A DNA stretch of 64,000 bases from positions 1,550,001 through 1,614,000 of the forward strand of contig NZ_JALKBW010000001.1 in the NCBI RefSeq assembly GCF_023017165.1. Direction: 5' to 3'. The DNA is from Gordonia alkaliphila (GTDB lineage: Bacteria; Actinomycetota; Actinomycetes; Mycobacteriales; Mycobacteriaceae). Position 1 is the first letter of the stretch. Each line of letters begins with the position of its first letter. Both the position numbers and the translations under genes were made by a program. The notes below the pieces were generated by a model. It made no database searches, was not told where the DNA came from, and worked only from the letters and a program-made list of their open reading frames with translations. This document shows, piece after piece, positions 15,651-24,941 of this stretch.

Positions 15651-16009
15651 GCGTTGCCCTCGGGGTCGGTGACGGTGAATCCTCGTGATCCATAGTCCTC
15701 GTCTTTGAGGTCTCGGACCAGGGGTGCGCCGAGTTCGCGGGCCGCGGCGTAGACGGCATCCGGGTCGGACACCACCACGTAGACATTGCCGCTGCCCGCT
15801 ACCGACGGAAAGTCGGGCGCCGCAGAGTGGATCATGACGCGCCCGCCCTCGGGCCAGCGCATCTCCGAGTGCTGCACCTGGCGATCGCCGTCGCCCTCCA
15901 CCAGGATCCCCGGTTCGAAGCCGAGGCGGGTGAGCCAGGCGCGGGCGGCGAGCGGGTCGTCGTAGGCGAGTCCGGGCCAGATGTTGCGGTCGAGTGCTGT
16001 GGTGTCCAT
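15623..16009 (-). CDS. VOC (glyoxalase/bleomycin resistance-like) domain protein
   Basis: The 128 residues form one vicinal-oxygen-chelate module pair: GLAYDDPLAARAWLTRLGFEPG at the start and DYGSRGFTVTDPEGNAWSFG at the end. The metal ligands normally found in glyoxalase I are only partly matched, so substrate and activity cannot be assigned. It is the first gene of a two-gene operon with the AraC-type regulator, which often governs such detoxification genes. Confidence 0.85.
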   Translation of the reverse strand: MDTTALDRNIWPGLAYDDPLAARAWLTRLGFEPGILVEGDGDRQVQHSEMRWPEGGRVMIHSAAPDFPSVAGSGNVYVVVSDPDAVYAAARELGAPLVRDLKDEDYGSRGFTVTDPEGNAWSFGTYVG

Positions 16010-16131
16010 GTCTCGAGTCTGCTCCGCGGGCGGGTAGTGGGTATTGAACGAATCGGCACGATCCGATGCTTCTGACGGTGGCCGAGATCTCGGTGTGGTG
16101 GGCCTTAGGTCCCTGTTTGGCGGGGAGAAAG

Positions 16132-16150
16132 GTCGGTTAGGCTCAGCTAA
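16132..16150 (+). promoter_or_regulatory. IdeR/DtxR-type iron box overlapping the htaA-like start codon
   Basis: The 19 bases GTCGGTTAGGCTCAGCTAA match 15 of 19 positions of the DtxR/IdeR palindrome as I recall it (TTAGGTTAGSCTAACCTAA). The last base is the A of the ATG. The site should shut the haem protein gene off when iron is plentiful. Confidence 0.65.
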
Positions 16151-17235
16151 TGAAGTTCGTTCGTTCTGCGCTCATCAGTCTGCTCGCGATGTGCACCGCT
16201 CTGGCCGGTCTCGTGTGGGCATCGCCCGCGCAGGCGGCGCCGTCGGCCGCCATCGATGTCTATCTCGCCGACGGCGTCACCCCGGTGGGCCAGACGCAGC
16301 TGCACCCCGGCGACACCGTCGTGGTCAAGGGGCGCGGCTACGACCCGAACGCCAACACCACCGGCGGCCTCCCGGTCCCGGTGCCGCCCGGCGTCCCGCA
16401 CGGCACCTTCGTCACCTTCGGGTCGTTCGACCAGAACTGGCGCCCGTCGAAGGGGGCGCCCGAGTCGGCGCGCACCACGGACCGCACGCAGACCAAGTGG
16501 GCCATCTCCGACGCTGCGCTGAACCAGGTGCCCAATGTGCCCTTCGATATGCGCCGCACGGTGCGCGTGGGCTCGGTGCCGCTGCACCGCGACGGCACCT
16601 TCACCGCGAAGATCAAGCTCACCACCCCCAAGGATGCACCGGCCGACGGGCGCTGGGGCATTTACACCTTCGGCGGCGCCGACGCGGTGAACGCGGCGCA
16701 GGAGCGTTTCGTCCCGATCAACTACTCCACCGAGCCGGGCCCGAACACGCCGCAGCCCGCGGTGAAGAACCTGGTGTGGGCGTACTCGCCGAACTTCTAC
16801 TCCACCTTCGTCGAGTCCACGCAGGGCGCGGTGGCCGGTAGCAACGGCGCGGCCGCGGCCAAGGACGGCACGCTGTCGTACGAGCTTGAGTCCAACACCG
16901 TGCGCAACGGCAAGGGTGAACTCCGCTACCGCGGCACCGTCGTCGCCTACACGAAGTTCCACCTGTACGAGATCGCGCTGGTGGACCCGATCATCCGGGT
17001 CGACGGCACCAAGGCCGTGCTCAGCATGAAAACGTCGACCACTGATCAGAACGGCGTCGACGTGCTGCGTCGCGTCGACATCGCGGATCTGACGCTGACG
17101 CGCGCCCAGCTCGCTCGCCTCGCCGACAGCCAGGACGTCGTCGGTATTCCGGCGGCCTTCCGCGGCGGCATCACCCCGACGCTGCTCGCCGGCCTGTCGC
17201 TGGGGGCCGCATCGCCGGTCAGCATCCTGTTCTGA
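16150..17235 (+). CDS. Secreted HtaA-domain haem-binding protein
   Basis: The product has 361 residues. A signal peptide (1-29) is cleaved after PAQA. The first ~170 residues form an unassigned extracellular domain. An HtaA-like domain follows at about 206-320, with LVWAYSPNFYSTFVE and the strand LRYRGTVVAYTKFHLYEIAL. HtaA domains in Corynebacterium bind haemoglobin and haem for iron uptake. The C-terminus is hydrophobic but short, so membrane anchoring is uncertain. No HmuTUV transporter is adjacent. The iron box at the start codon supports an iron-starvation role. Confidence 0.78.
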   Translation: MKFVRSALISLLAMCTALAGLVWASPAQAAPSAAIDVYLADGVTPVGQTQLHPGDTVVVKGRGYDPNANTTGGLPVPVPPGVPHGTFVTFGSFDQNWRPSKGAPESARTTDRTQTKWAISDAALNQVPNVPFDMRRTVRVGSVPLHRDGTFTAKIKLTTPKDAPADGRWGIYTFGGADAVNAAQERFVPINYSTEPGPNTPQPAVKNLVWAYSPNFYSTFVESTQGAVAGSNGAAAAKDGTLSYELESNTVRNGKGELRYRGTVVAYTKFHLYEIALVDPIIRVDGTKAVLSMKTSTTDQNGVDVLRRVDIADLTLTRAQLARLADSQDVVGIPAAFRGGITPTLLAGLSLGAASPVSILF

Positions 17236-17321
17236 CCCGCTGAGCGCCGATTCGTGCCGCCCCGATACCGCTCCGCGGTGTCGGGGCGGTCTCGTCGGCG
17301 CAGGTGGATAAGCTCGGCAAC

Positions 17322-18533
17322 GTGACCATTGAGCCCGAATCTCCGCAGCCGTCGATCGGCCTTCGCGGCGCGGACGACGCCAAGGTGACGCCCGCGGTCC
17401 GGGCGGCCGCCGCCTGGACCTGGCGCCTGCTGCTGATCGGTGTCGGCGTGGTGGTCTTGGGCTGGCTGTTCAAGCGCTACGAGGACGTCACCTTCCCGAT
17501 CACTCTGGCGCTGCTGTTCACCGCCATGCTGCGCCCGCTGGTCGAGTGGTCGGTGCGCAAGGGCGTGCCCCGGCTGGTGGCGGTGCTCGGCTGGGTGCTG
17601 CTGACCCTGCTCGCCGTCCTCGGACTGCTGGCGTTCGTGGTGCAGCAGGCCGTCTCCGGCGGCCCCGAACTGGTCTCCGAGTTCACCAAGACCGTCGACG
17701 ACGTGCGGAACTGGCTACTCGCCAGCCCGCTGCACTTCGACGACGCCCGGCTCAGCGCACTGGCCGGAGAAATGGTGCACTGGGCGCAGTCGCACGAGAG
17801 CAGCCTCGCGGTCAGTGCGGTCAGCACCCTCGAGTTCGTGGGCCGGATCGGCACCGGCGTGCTGCTGACCATCTTCCTGCTGATCTTCTTCCTGTACGAC
17901 GGCCCTCGTATCTGGGGCTGCGTCACCCGGCTGGTCCCGTCGGCCAACCGCGACCACGTGCGCGGCGCCACGGCCGCCGGCTTCACGACGCTGGAGTCGT
18001 ACGTCCGCGCCACCGTCATCGTCGCGGCCGTCGACGCCGTGATCATCGGCATCGCGCTCGCGATTCTGAAGGTGCCGCTCGTCCTCCCACTGGTGGCGGT
18101 GATCTTCCTCGGTGCGTTCATCCCGATCGTCGGCTCGTTTGCCGCGGGCACCCTGGCCGTGCTCGTCGCGCTGACCACGCAGGGCTGGCTCAACGCGCTG
18201 ATCGTGCTGGGCATCCTGGTGTTCGTGATGGCCTTCGAGGGGCACATCCTGCAGCCGTTCGTGCTCGGGCACTCGGTCCGCCTGCACCCGGTCGCGATCA
18301 TCCTCGCCATCGGCATGGGTCTGATGCTGGCCGGCATCATCGGCGGCCTACTGGCCGTCCCGTTCGTGGCCTTCCTCGACACCGCGCTGCGGTGGCGCCC
18401 GGGCAAGACCGAGTACGACGAACCGCGCAAGGACAGCCGCCTCACCGCCTGGGTGCGCCGCGTGATCCTCCGCGGCTGGCGCTCGCCGTCGACCGTCCCC
18501 CGACCCGAACCCCCGCTCCCGACCCCCGCCTAA
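17322..18533 (+). CDS. AI-2E-family (PerM/TqsA-like) membrane transporter
   Basis: The product has 403 residues and about eight transmembrane helices. The central soluble-rich loop (about 105-190) and the paired C-terminal segments GAFIPIVGSFAAGTLAVLVAL and EGHILQPFVLGHSVRLHP are the family signature. Known members include an autoinducer-2 exporter and Na+/H+ antiporters, so the substrate is open. The basic, proline-rich tail should be cytoplasmic. The GTG at 17322 follows TAAGCT by 7 bases. Confidence 0.88.
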   Translation: MTIEPESPQPSIGLRGADDAKVTPAVRAAAAWTWRLLLIGVGVVVLGWLFKRYEDVTFPITLALLFTAMLRPLVEWSVRKGVPRLVAVLGWVLLTLLAVLGLLAFVVQQAVSGGPELVSEFTKTVDDVRNWLLASPLHFDDARLSALAGEMVHWAQSHESSLAVSAVSTLEFVGRIGTGVLLTIFLLIFFLYDGPRIWGCVTRLVPSANRDHVRGATAAGFTTLESYVRATVIVAAVDAVIIGIALAILKVPLVLPLVAVIFLGAFIPIVGSFAAGTLAVLVALTTQGWLNALIVLGILVFVMAFEGHILQPFVLGHSVRLHPVAIILAIGMGLMLAGIIGGLLAVPFVAFLDTALRWRPGKTEYDEPRKDSRLTAWVRRVILRGWRSPSTVPRPEPPLPTPA

Positions 18534-18551
18534 CCCCGCAGCTCGGCGCGC

Positions 18552-18720
18552 GTGTCGCGACCCGATTGCGGGTCGCACGCGGAGCGAGGCGGATTAGGGT
18601 CGCGACGTGCGAGTTCGCCGTCGAGTGCAACATGCCACACAGTCCATCGGCGTGTCGCGACCCTGTTTACGGGTCGCGCGCGCGGGCTCGGGGAGCGAGG
18701 CGAGAGCAGGGTCGCGACTT
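18552..18720. repeat. Two copies of a GTGTCGCGACCC-type palindromic repeat
   Basis: Copies at 18552-18609 and 18652-18720 share a GTGTCGCGACCC head that pairs with GGGTCGC, an internal GGAGCGAGGCG, and an AGGGTCGCGAC tail. The ~316-base stretch between the transporter gene and the tRNA terminator (18534-18850) contains this repeat and no convincing gene. Confidence 0.7.
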
Positions 18721-18852
18721 GGCTGGGAAGGGCTTCGGGGACGTGCCGGTGGTGGGGTTTTTGGGGCGACGGGTGCGGCTGAGGGGGGTGAGGCGAGGGC
18801 GGAGGATAGGGACTCCGTCGCTTCGCTCCTCCTCGAATCGCTCTGCCCGTAG

Positions 18853-18899
18853 ATGCAGATTGCCCCCACCCTCATTCTTCGGGCGGGGGCAATCTGCAT
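18853..18899 (-). terminator. Terminator of tRNA-Ser(GGA)
   Basis: A 15-bp perfect inverted repeat (18853-18867 and 18885-18899) lies directly at the 3' end of the minus-strand tRNA; its last base is shared with the encoded CCA. The loop can also pair partly. No long T-tract follows. Confidence 0.65.
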
Positions 18900-18987
18900 G
18901 GCGGAGGATAGGGGATTCGAACCCCTGAGGGCTATTAACCCAACCCGCGTTCCAGGCGAGCGCCATAGGCCACTAGGCGAATCCTCC
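18899..18987 (-). tRNA. tRNA-Ser(GGA)
   Basis: On the minus strand, GGAGGAT pairs with ATCCTCC, followed by discriminator G and encoded CCA. The anticodon loop CTGGAAC gives GGA. The long variable arm is typical of class II serine tRNAs, and the T-arm contains GGTTCGAATCC. Confidence 0.96.
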
Positions 18988-19039
18988 AGCGGTGATGATC
19001 GTAACGGGTGGCCGGGTATGAACTCAAAACGAGGCCCGC

Positions 19040-19045
19040 TACACT
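19040..19045 (+). promoter_or_regulatory. -10 box of the SRP RNA promoter
   Basis: TACACT sits 7 to 9 bases before the probable 5' end of the SRP RNA. A weak -35 (TGAACT) is at about 19019. Confidence 0.45.
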
Positions 19046-19049
19046 GGTC

Positions 19050-19140
19050 CACGGATCCCGCGCGGCGTGCATCCTGTGAACTCCCCCAGGGCCGGAAGGC
19101 AGCAAGGGTCAACGGGCTCTCTCGGGTGCGCGGGGTCCGC
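19050..19140 (+). ncRNA. ffs: Signal recognition particle RNA, small bacterial 4.5S type
   Basis: The conserved domain IV core is visible: AACTCCCCCAGGGCCGGAAG and the GCAGCAAGGGTCA that closes the asymmetric and symmetric loops bound by Ffh. The outer arms GGATCCCGCGC and GTGCGCGGGGTCC pair to close the hairpin. It lies just upstream of aspC, as in mycobacteria. Confidence 0.93.
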
Positions 19141-19156
19141 TTACTTTTTAGCGGAC
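19135..19156 (+). terminator. Terminal hairpin of the SRP RNA
   Basis: GTCCGC pairs with GCGGAC around a T-rich loop (TTACTTTTTA). It may work as terminator or processing hairpin; a T-run (19172-19177) follows 15 bases on. Confidence 0.5.
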
Positions 19157-19179
19157 ACACACTCTGCCTGGTTTTTTGA

Positions 19180-20475
<1,296 letters not shown>

Positions 20476-20487
20476 TCGGGTGACGGA

Positions 20488-21765
20488 GTGAAACTCGAAC
20501 GGTCGACGCCGCTGCTGATCGTCTTCGGCGTCCTCGCAGCGCTCGCCGTGTGGGCGCAGCACACGATCATCCCGCTGACGCAGCCGCACTGGGGGCTGTT
20601 CGACTACCAATTCGACCTCGACGTCTACCGCGCCGGTGCGCAGGCGGTGCTCGACGGCGACGACCTCTACCGGGTCAAACTGCTCGGCCAGATGGACTTC
20701 ACCTACGCGCCGATCTCCATCCCGTTCTTCATTCCGCTCGCGCTGCTGTCCACCGGATTCGCGCACGTGCTGTGGAGCGTCGGCGTCCTGGTGGCCCTCT
20801 ACGGCGTGATCATCCTGGGCTTCCGCAGCCTGGGCCACCAGGTCACGTGGCGTCTGCATCTGATCGCGATCTTCCTCGTCGTCATCTCGACGCTGCTGGA
20901 ACCGATCCGCACCACCATCTGGTTCGGCCAGATCAACGTCTTCCTCCTGCTCCTGATCCTGTGGGATCTGCTCCGCGGGCCCGACTCCGTGCTGCGCGGC
21001 GCCGGCACCGGCCTCGCGGCCGGCATCAAACTGACTCCGCTGCTGTTCGCGGTCTACTTGGTGGCGATCCGCCAGTGGCGGGCCGCGGCGACCCTGGTCG
21101 GCGCGTTCGCGGCCACCATCGTCGTCGGGTTCGCGATCATGCCGCGTGCCTCCTGGGCCTACTGGACCGACACGCTCTTCGACTCCGATCGCGTGGCGTC
21201 CCCGCAGACCGCGGGCAATCAGTCCATCCGCGGCGCGCTGGCCAATCTGGGCCACACCGATCACCCGAGCACGCTCGCGTGGCTGGCGCTGTCGGCCGTC
21301 GTGGCGCTCCTCGGCCTCGGCGCCGCCGTGCTCGCCCACCGGCACGGTTCGGAACTGCTGGCGCTGTCACTGGTCGGCATGACCTCCTGCGCGGTCTCCC
21401 CGGTCTCCTGGGGGCACCACTGGGTGTGGCTGCTGCCGCTGCTGATCGTGGCGATCCACCTGGTCCTCACGCTCCCCGGCGTTCTGGGCCGCGGTCTGGT
21501 GGCCGCCGCCGCGGGCGGCGGTTTCGCGATCTCGATCGCCTGGCGCCATCACCTGGACCATCCGATCTGGTATGTGAATCGGGCGGTCGACGAGGCCTAC
21601 CTGACCGGCATGTTCTTCAAGGGTGTCGGCCACTGGTACCGGTTCTTCACCGTGCAGCCCTACAACGTGATTCTGGTGGTCACCGCGGTGGCCGTGATCG
21701 TCGTCTACGGCTTCGGTGTGGGCCGATCGACGCCGCCCGCAGACGCTGTCACCGGTCGCCGGTAG
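20488..21765 (+). CDS. GT87-family polyprenyl-phosphate-mannose mannosyltransferase
   Basis: This 425-residue integral membrane protein has about ten helices. It fits the actinobacterial GT87 family (DUF2029): an early extracytoplasmic loop with FDLDVYRAGAQAVLDGDDLY carrying the catalytic Asp, then FTYAPISIPFF and NQSIRGALANLGH. Members add alpha-1,2-mannose or related sugars to phosphatidylinositol mannosides, lipomannan or arabinogalactan outside the membrane. The acceptor here cannot be told from sequence. It lies 12 bases after aspC with GTG as start. Confidence 0.85.
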   Translation: MKLERSTPLLIVFGVLAALAVWAQHTIIPLTQPHWGLFDYQFDLDVYRAGAQAVLDGDDLYRVKLLGQMDFTYAPISIPFFIPLALLSTGFAHVLWSVGVLVALYGVIILGFRSLGHQVTWRLHLIAIFLVVISTLLEPIRTTIWFGQINVFLLLLILWDLLRGPDSVLRGAGTGLAAGIKLTPLLFAVYLVAIRQWRAAATLVGAFAATIVVGFAIMPRASWAYWTDTLFDSDRVASPQTAGNQSIRGALANLGHTDHPSTLAWLALSAVVALLGLGAAVLAHRHGSELLALSLVGMTSCAVSPVSWGHHWVWLLPLLIVAIHLVLTLPGVLGRGLVAAAAGGGFAISIAWRHHLDHPIWYVNRAVDEAYLTGMFFKGVGHWYRFFTVQPYNVILVVTAVAVIVVYGFGVGRSTPPADAVTGRR

Positions 21766-21775
21766 GGTTGCTCGC

Positions 21776-24436
21776 GTGGCTCTCTATCGCACCTACCGAC
21801 CCGCGACATTCGCCGAGGTCGTCGGCCAGGAGCACGTCACCGATCCGTTGAGTCGTGCCCTCGACAGCGGCCGCATCAACCACGCCTACCTCTTCTCCGG
21901 CCCGCGCGGCTGCGGCAAGACGTCGTCGGCGCGTATCCTGGCCCGCTCGCTCAACTGCGAGCAGGGACCGACCTCGACGCCGTGTGGACAGTGCGCGTCG
22001 TGTGTGGCACTGGGACCGGGCGGTCCGGGCAACCTCGACGTGGTGGAGCTCGACGCGGCCAGCCACGGTGGCGTCGACGACACCCGCGAACTGCGTGATC
22101 GTGCCTTCTACGCGCCCGCCGAATCGCGCTACCGCGTCTTCATCATCGACGAGGCGCACATGGTCTCGTCGGCGGGCTTCAACGCGCTGTTGAAGATCGT
22201 CGAAGAGCCGCCCGAGCACCTCATCTTCATCTTCGCGACCACCGAGCCGGAGAAGGTCCTCACCACCATCCGCTCGCGTACGCACCACTACCCGTTCCGG
22301 CTGCTCGCGCCGCCGGTGATGCGCGGCCTGCTCGAGAGCATCTGCTCCCGCGAGGGCGCAGTGGTGGCACCCGAGGTGTTCCCGCTGGTCATTCGGGCCG
22401 GTGGCGGATCCCCGCGTGACTCGCTGTCGATCCTGGACCAGCTGCTCGCCGGCGCCGGACCGGACGGCGTCACCTACGACCGCGCCCTCAGCCTCCTCGG
22501 CGTGACCGACGTGGCGCTGATCGACGGCGCCGTGGATGCACTCGCCGCCGGCGACGGCTCGGCACTGTTCGGCGTGGTGGAACGCGTGGTGGATGCCGGA
22601 CACGACCCCCGTCGCTTCGCGATCGACCTCCTCGACCGCTTCCGCGACCTCCTGCTGTTGCAGGCGGTGCCCGACGCCGCCGAACGCGGACTCGTCGAAG
22701 CGCCCGCCGACCAGGTCACGCGGATGCGTTCGGTCACCGAGTTCCTCGGCATGGCCACGCTCACCCGGTACGCCGAAGTGGCCCACGCGGCCCTCGGCGA
22801 GATGCGCGGCACCACCTCGCCGCGCCTGCTCCTCGAAGTGATGTGCGCCCGCCTGCTGCTCCCCGCGGCCAGCGCCGACGACGCCGCGCTGCTGCAGCGA
22901 CTGGAGACCCTGGAACGACGACCCGCCGCCGCCGGTGCGGCCGCCGTCGCCGCGCCCGCGGCGAGTGGTGCGGCCCCGCTCGCGCCCGGACCGCCGCCGC
23001 CCGCGGCGGACGAGCCGCCGTCGCGCTTCGTCCGACCGTCCCAGCGACGCGCCGAAGCCGCGGTCGACGCGGCACCGGCCGCTCCATCGGTGGAAGGGGC
23101 GCCCGATGCGCCGAGAGTCGACGTGGTTCCAGCAGCTGCACCGTCGCCTACTGTTTCGCCTGATCCGGTGGCACCTGTGGCGCCGACCCCTGCGCCATCA
23201 CCTGCGGCACCGTCGATGGAAGATGCGCATGTCGCGCCTGCTCCTGCGGTCGCAGCTGGTCCGCCGGTACCTCCGGTGGCTGAGTCCCCGACCCCTGAAC
23301 CGGCTGCCGACGAATCGCTGGCCGGTGCGCCCGCGACCGGCGAAGCGACCTCGGCCGCGACCCCGACCGCTGCGCGGGTAGACCCTGCCGCGAACGAGCA
23401 CGCCGAGTCCCCGGTACCCGCCGAATCGGCGCCGGAGCCGACTCCGCGGCCGCTCCGCGAGCCCGCACCCGAGCCTCGCCGCGAACCGGTACTCGAACCG
23501 ACGCAGGAACTCCGCCGCGAGACCGCGCCGGAGCCGGAGCCGCAACGAGCGCCGGAGCCGGAACTGCGCCGTGAACCCGCACCGGAATCCCGGCCCGAGC
23601 CGACGCCGGAGCCGGAATCCCGCCGGGCACCCGCGCCGGAGCCGGAGCCGTACTCCGAGTCGTACGCCTCGCCGGACCCCTACGACGACATCCCGCCGCC
23701 GGAGGAGCCCGACTACGACGCTCCGCCCGAAGGCGTGGTGCTGCCGCGCCGCACCGCACCGAGCCGGACCGTCGAGCGGCCCGTCGCACCGACGCCCGCG
23801 CCTGCGCCCACGCCGGAACCCGAGCCCGAACCCGAGCCGGAGCCGGAACCCGCGCTGACCGTGCAATCGGTGTCGGCGCGCTGGAACGACATCCGGGCGG
23901 CCGTGCGCGAACGCCCCGCGGGCAAGGTTCTGGAGCCGATGCTCTCGGCGGCGACCGTGCAGGCCGTCGGCGACGGCACCGTGGTGCTGGGCCACAACAA
24001 CCCGCCGCTGGTGGGCCGACTGTCCGACCCCGCTCGCCTGCAGATGTTCGGCGAGATCTTCGCCGAACTCTTCGGCGGCACCTGGGCGGTCCAGGTGATT
24101 CACGCGACCGGTCCGGCACCGGCGGCGCAGTCGTCGCGTGCGGCCGCACCGGCGGCTCCGAAACGGCAGACCTTCGTCCGGCCCAGTCAGCCCGCGCAGG
24201 CGGGTGGGCGGGGCGGCGCCGATCACGACGGTCCGCCGCCGGAGGCTCCGCCCGAGCCCGAGGAACCGCGACCTGCCGAGCCGGTCCCGGACGAAGAACT
24301 CACCGACGCCGAGCGCGACGAGATGGTCGCGCACGCCCGTCACAGTGCACCCGACGAGCGACTGGACCCCGATCAGGTGGCCCTGGAGATCCTCAAGTCC
24401 GAGCTGGGGGCCCGCCCCGTCGACAACGGCCGCTGA
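21776..24436 (+). CDS. dnaX: DNA polymerase III subunits gamma/tau
   Basis: This 886-residue clamp-loader ATPase has Walker A GPRGCGKT, the zinc knuckle C-x8-C-x2-C-x2-C, Walker B IIDEAH, sensor FATTEPEKVLTTIRSR and the SRC-type arginine finger. After the collar domain (to about 385) comes a ~300-residue Pro/Glu/Arg-rich low-complexity linker. A C-terminal tau-like domain (about 695-790) and an acidic tail follow. The linker is long even for this order. GTG at 21776 follows TAGGGT by 7 bases. The order SRP RNA, aspC, dnaX matches M. tuberculosis. Confidence 0.95.
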   Translation: MALYRTYRPATFAEVVGQEHVTDPLSRALDSGRINHAYLFSGPRGCGKTSSARILARSLNCEQGPTSTPCGQCASCVALGPGGPGNLDVVELDAASHGGVDDTRELRDRAFYAPAESRYRVFIIDEAHMVSSAGFNALLKIVEEPPEHLIFIFATTEPEKVLTTIRSRTHHYPFRLLAPPVMRGLLESICSREGAVVAPEVFPLVIRAGGGSPRDSLSILDQLLAGAGPDGVTYDRALSLLGVTDVALIDGAVDALAAGDGSALFGVVERVVDAGHDPRRFAIDLLDRFRDLLLLQAVPDAAERGLVEAPADQVTRMRSVTEFLGMATLTRYAEVAHAALGEMRGTTSPRLLLEVMCARLLLPAASADDAALLQRLETLERRPAAAGAAAVAAPAASGAAPLAPGPPPPAADEPPSRFVRPSQRRAEAAVDAAPAAPSVEGAPDAPRVDVVPAAAPSPTVSPDPVAPVAPTPAPSPAAPSMEDAHVAPAPAVAAGPPVPPVAESPTPEPAADESLAGAPATGEATSAATPTAARVDPAANEHAESPVPAESAPEPTPRPLREPAPEPRREPVLEPTQELRRETAPEPEPQRAPEPELRREPAPESRPEPTPEPESRRAPAPEPEPYSESYASPDPYDDIPPPEEPDYDAPPEGVVLPRRTAPSRTVERPVAPTPAPAPTPEPEPEPEPEPEPALTVQSVSARWNDIRAAVRERPAGKVLEPMLSAATVQAVGDGTVVLGHNNPPLVGRLSDPARLQMFGEIFAELFGGTWAVQVIHATGPAPAAQSSRAAAPAAPKRQTFVRPSQPAQAGGRGGADHDGPPPEAPPEPEEPRPAEPVPDEELTDAERDEMVAHARHSAPDERLDPDQVALEILKSELGARPVDNGR

Positions 24437-24437
24437 C

Positions 24438-24914
24438 GTGGAGACGTTCATCATGTGGTGCGGCACCATCGGTGCCTGGCTGCTGGTGGCGGGACCGCTT
24501 TATCAAGGTGCGCTGGAACTGTCCGACGTCGTCGACGACTTCCCGGTCGACGACGAGCCCGACGCGGCGAGCGGTGTCTCGGCGTGGTGGTGGCTGGTCC
24601 CGCCGGCCGCGGTGGGGTTGCTGTGGATCCGTGAGCGACGTCTGCGGCGGCTGTGGGAATCGGAGTGGAGCGGGGCCCAACGCGTAGCGTTCCTGCAGTT
24701 CGCCGACCGGGCGGTCGGCTGGCTGGTGGTGTCCGCCGGCGCGTTCCTGCTCGCCCTGGAGGTCACGTGGTATCTCACGGTCCGATCGGGTCTGTCGACG
24801 CTGACCTTCTGGCTGCTGATCGTGCTGCTGACGACGGCCAGCGTCGTCGCCACGGCCGTCGCGATCAGTCGGCATCAGCAGGGTGCGGCCGCAGCGGGAC
24901 CGCAAGGTCGGTAG
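24438..24914 (+). CDS. Small integral membrane protein, unknown function
   Basis: The product has 158 residues with four likely helices (about 3-20, 46-62, 86-106, 115-138). Between helices 1 and 2 is an acidic loop (DVVDDFPVDDEPDAA), and after helix 2 a basic stretch (RERRLRRLW). It starts at GTG one base after the dnaX stop, so translation is likely coupled. I recognise no family. Confidence 0.75.
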   Translation: METFIMWCGTIGAWLLVAGPLYQGALELSDVVDDFPVDDEPDAASGVSAWWWLVPPAAVGLLWIRERRLRRLWESEWSGAQRVAFLQFADRAVGWLVVSAGAFLLALEVTWYLTVRSGLSTLTFWLLIVLLTTASVVATAVAISRHQQGAAAAGPQGR

Positions 24915-24941
24915 GCGTCGATGCGCTAGTGCCAAGGGGCA

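Noticed and set aside
18552..18720. A short CRISPR array
   Set aside because: There are only two imperfect units of unequal length, with internal symmetry and no regular spacers; no cas genes are present.
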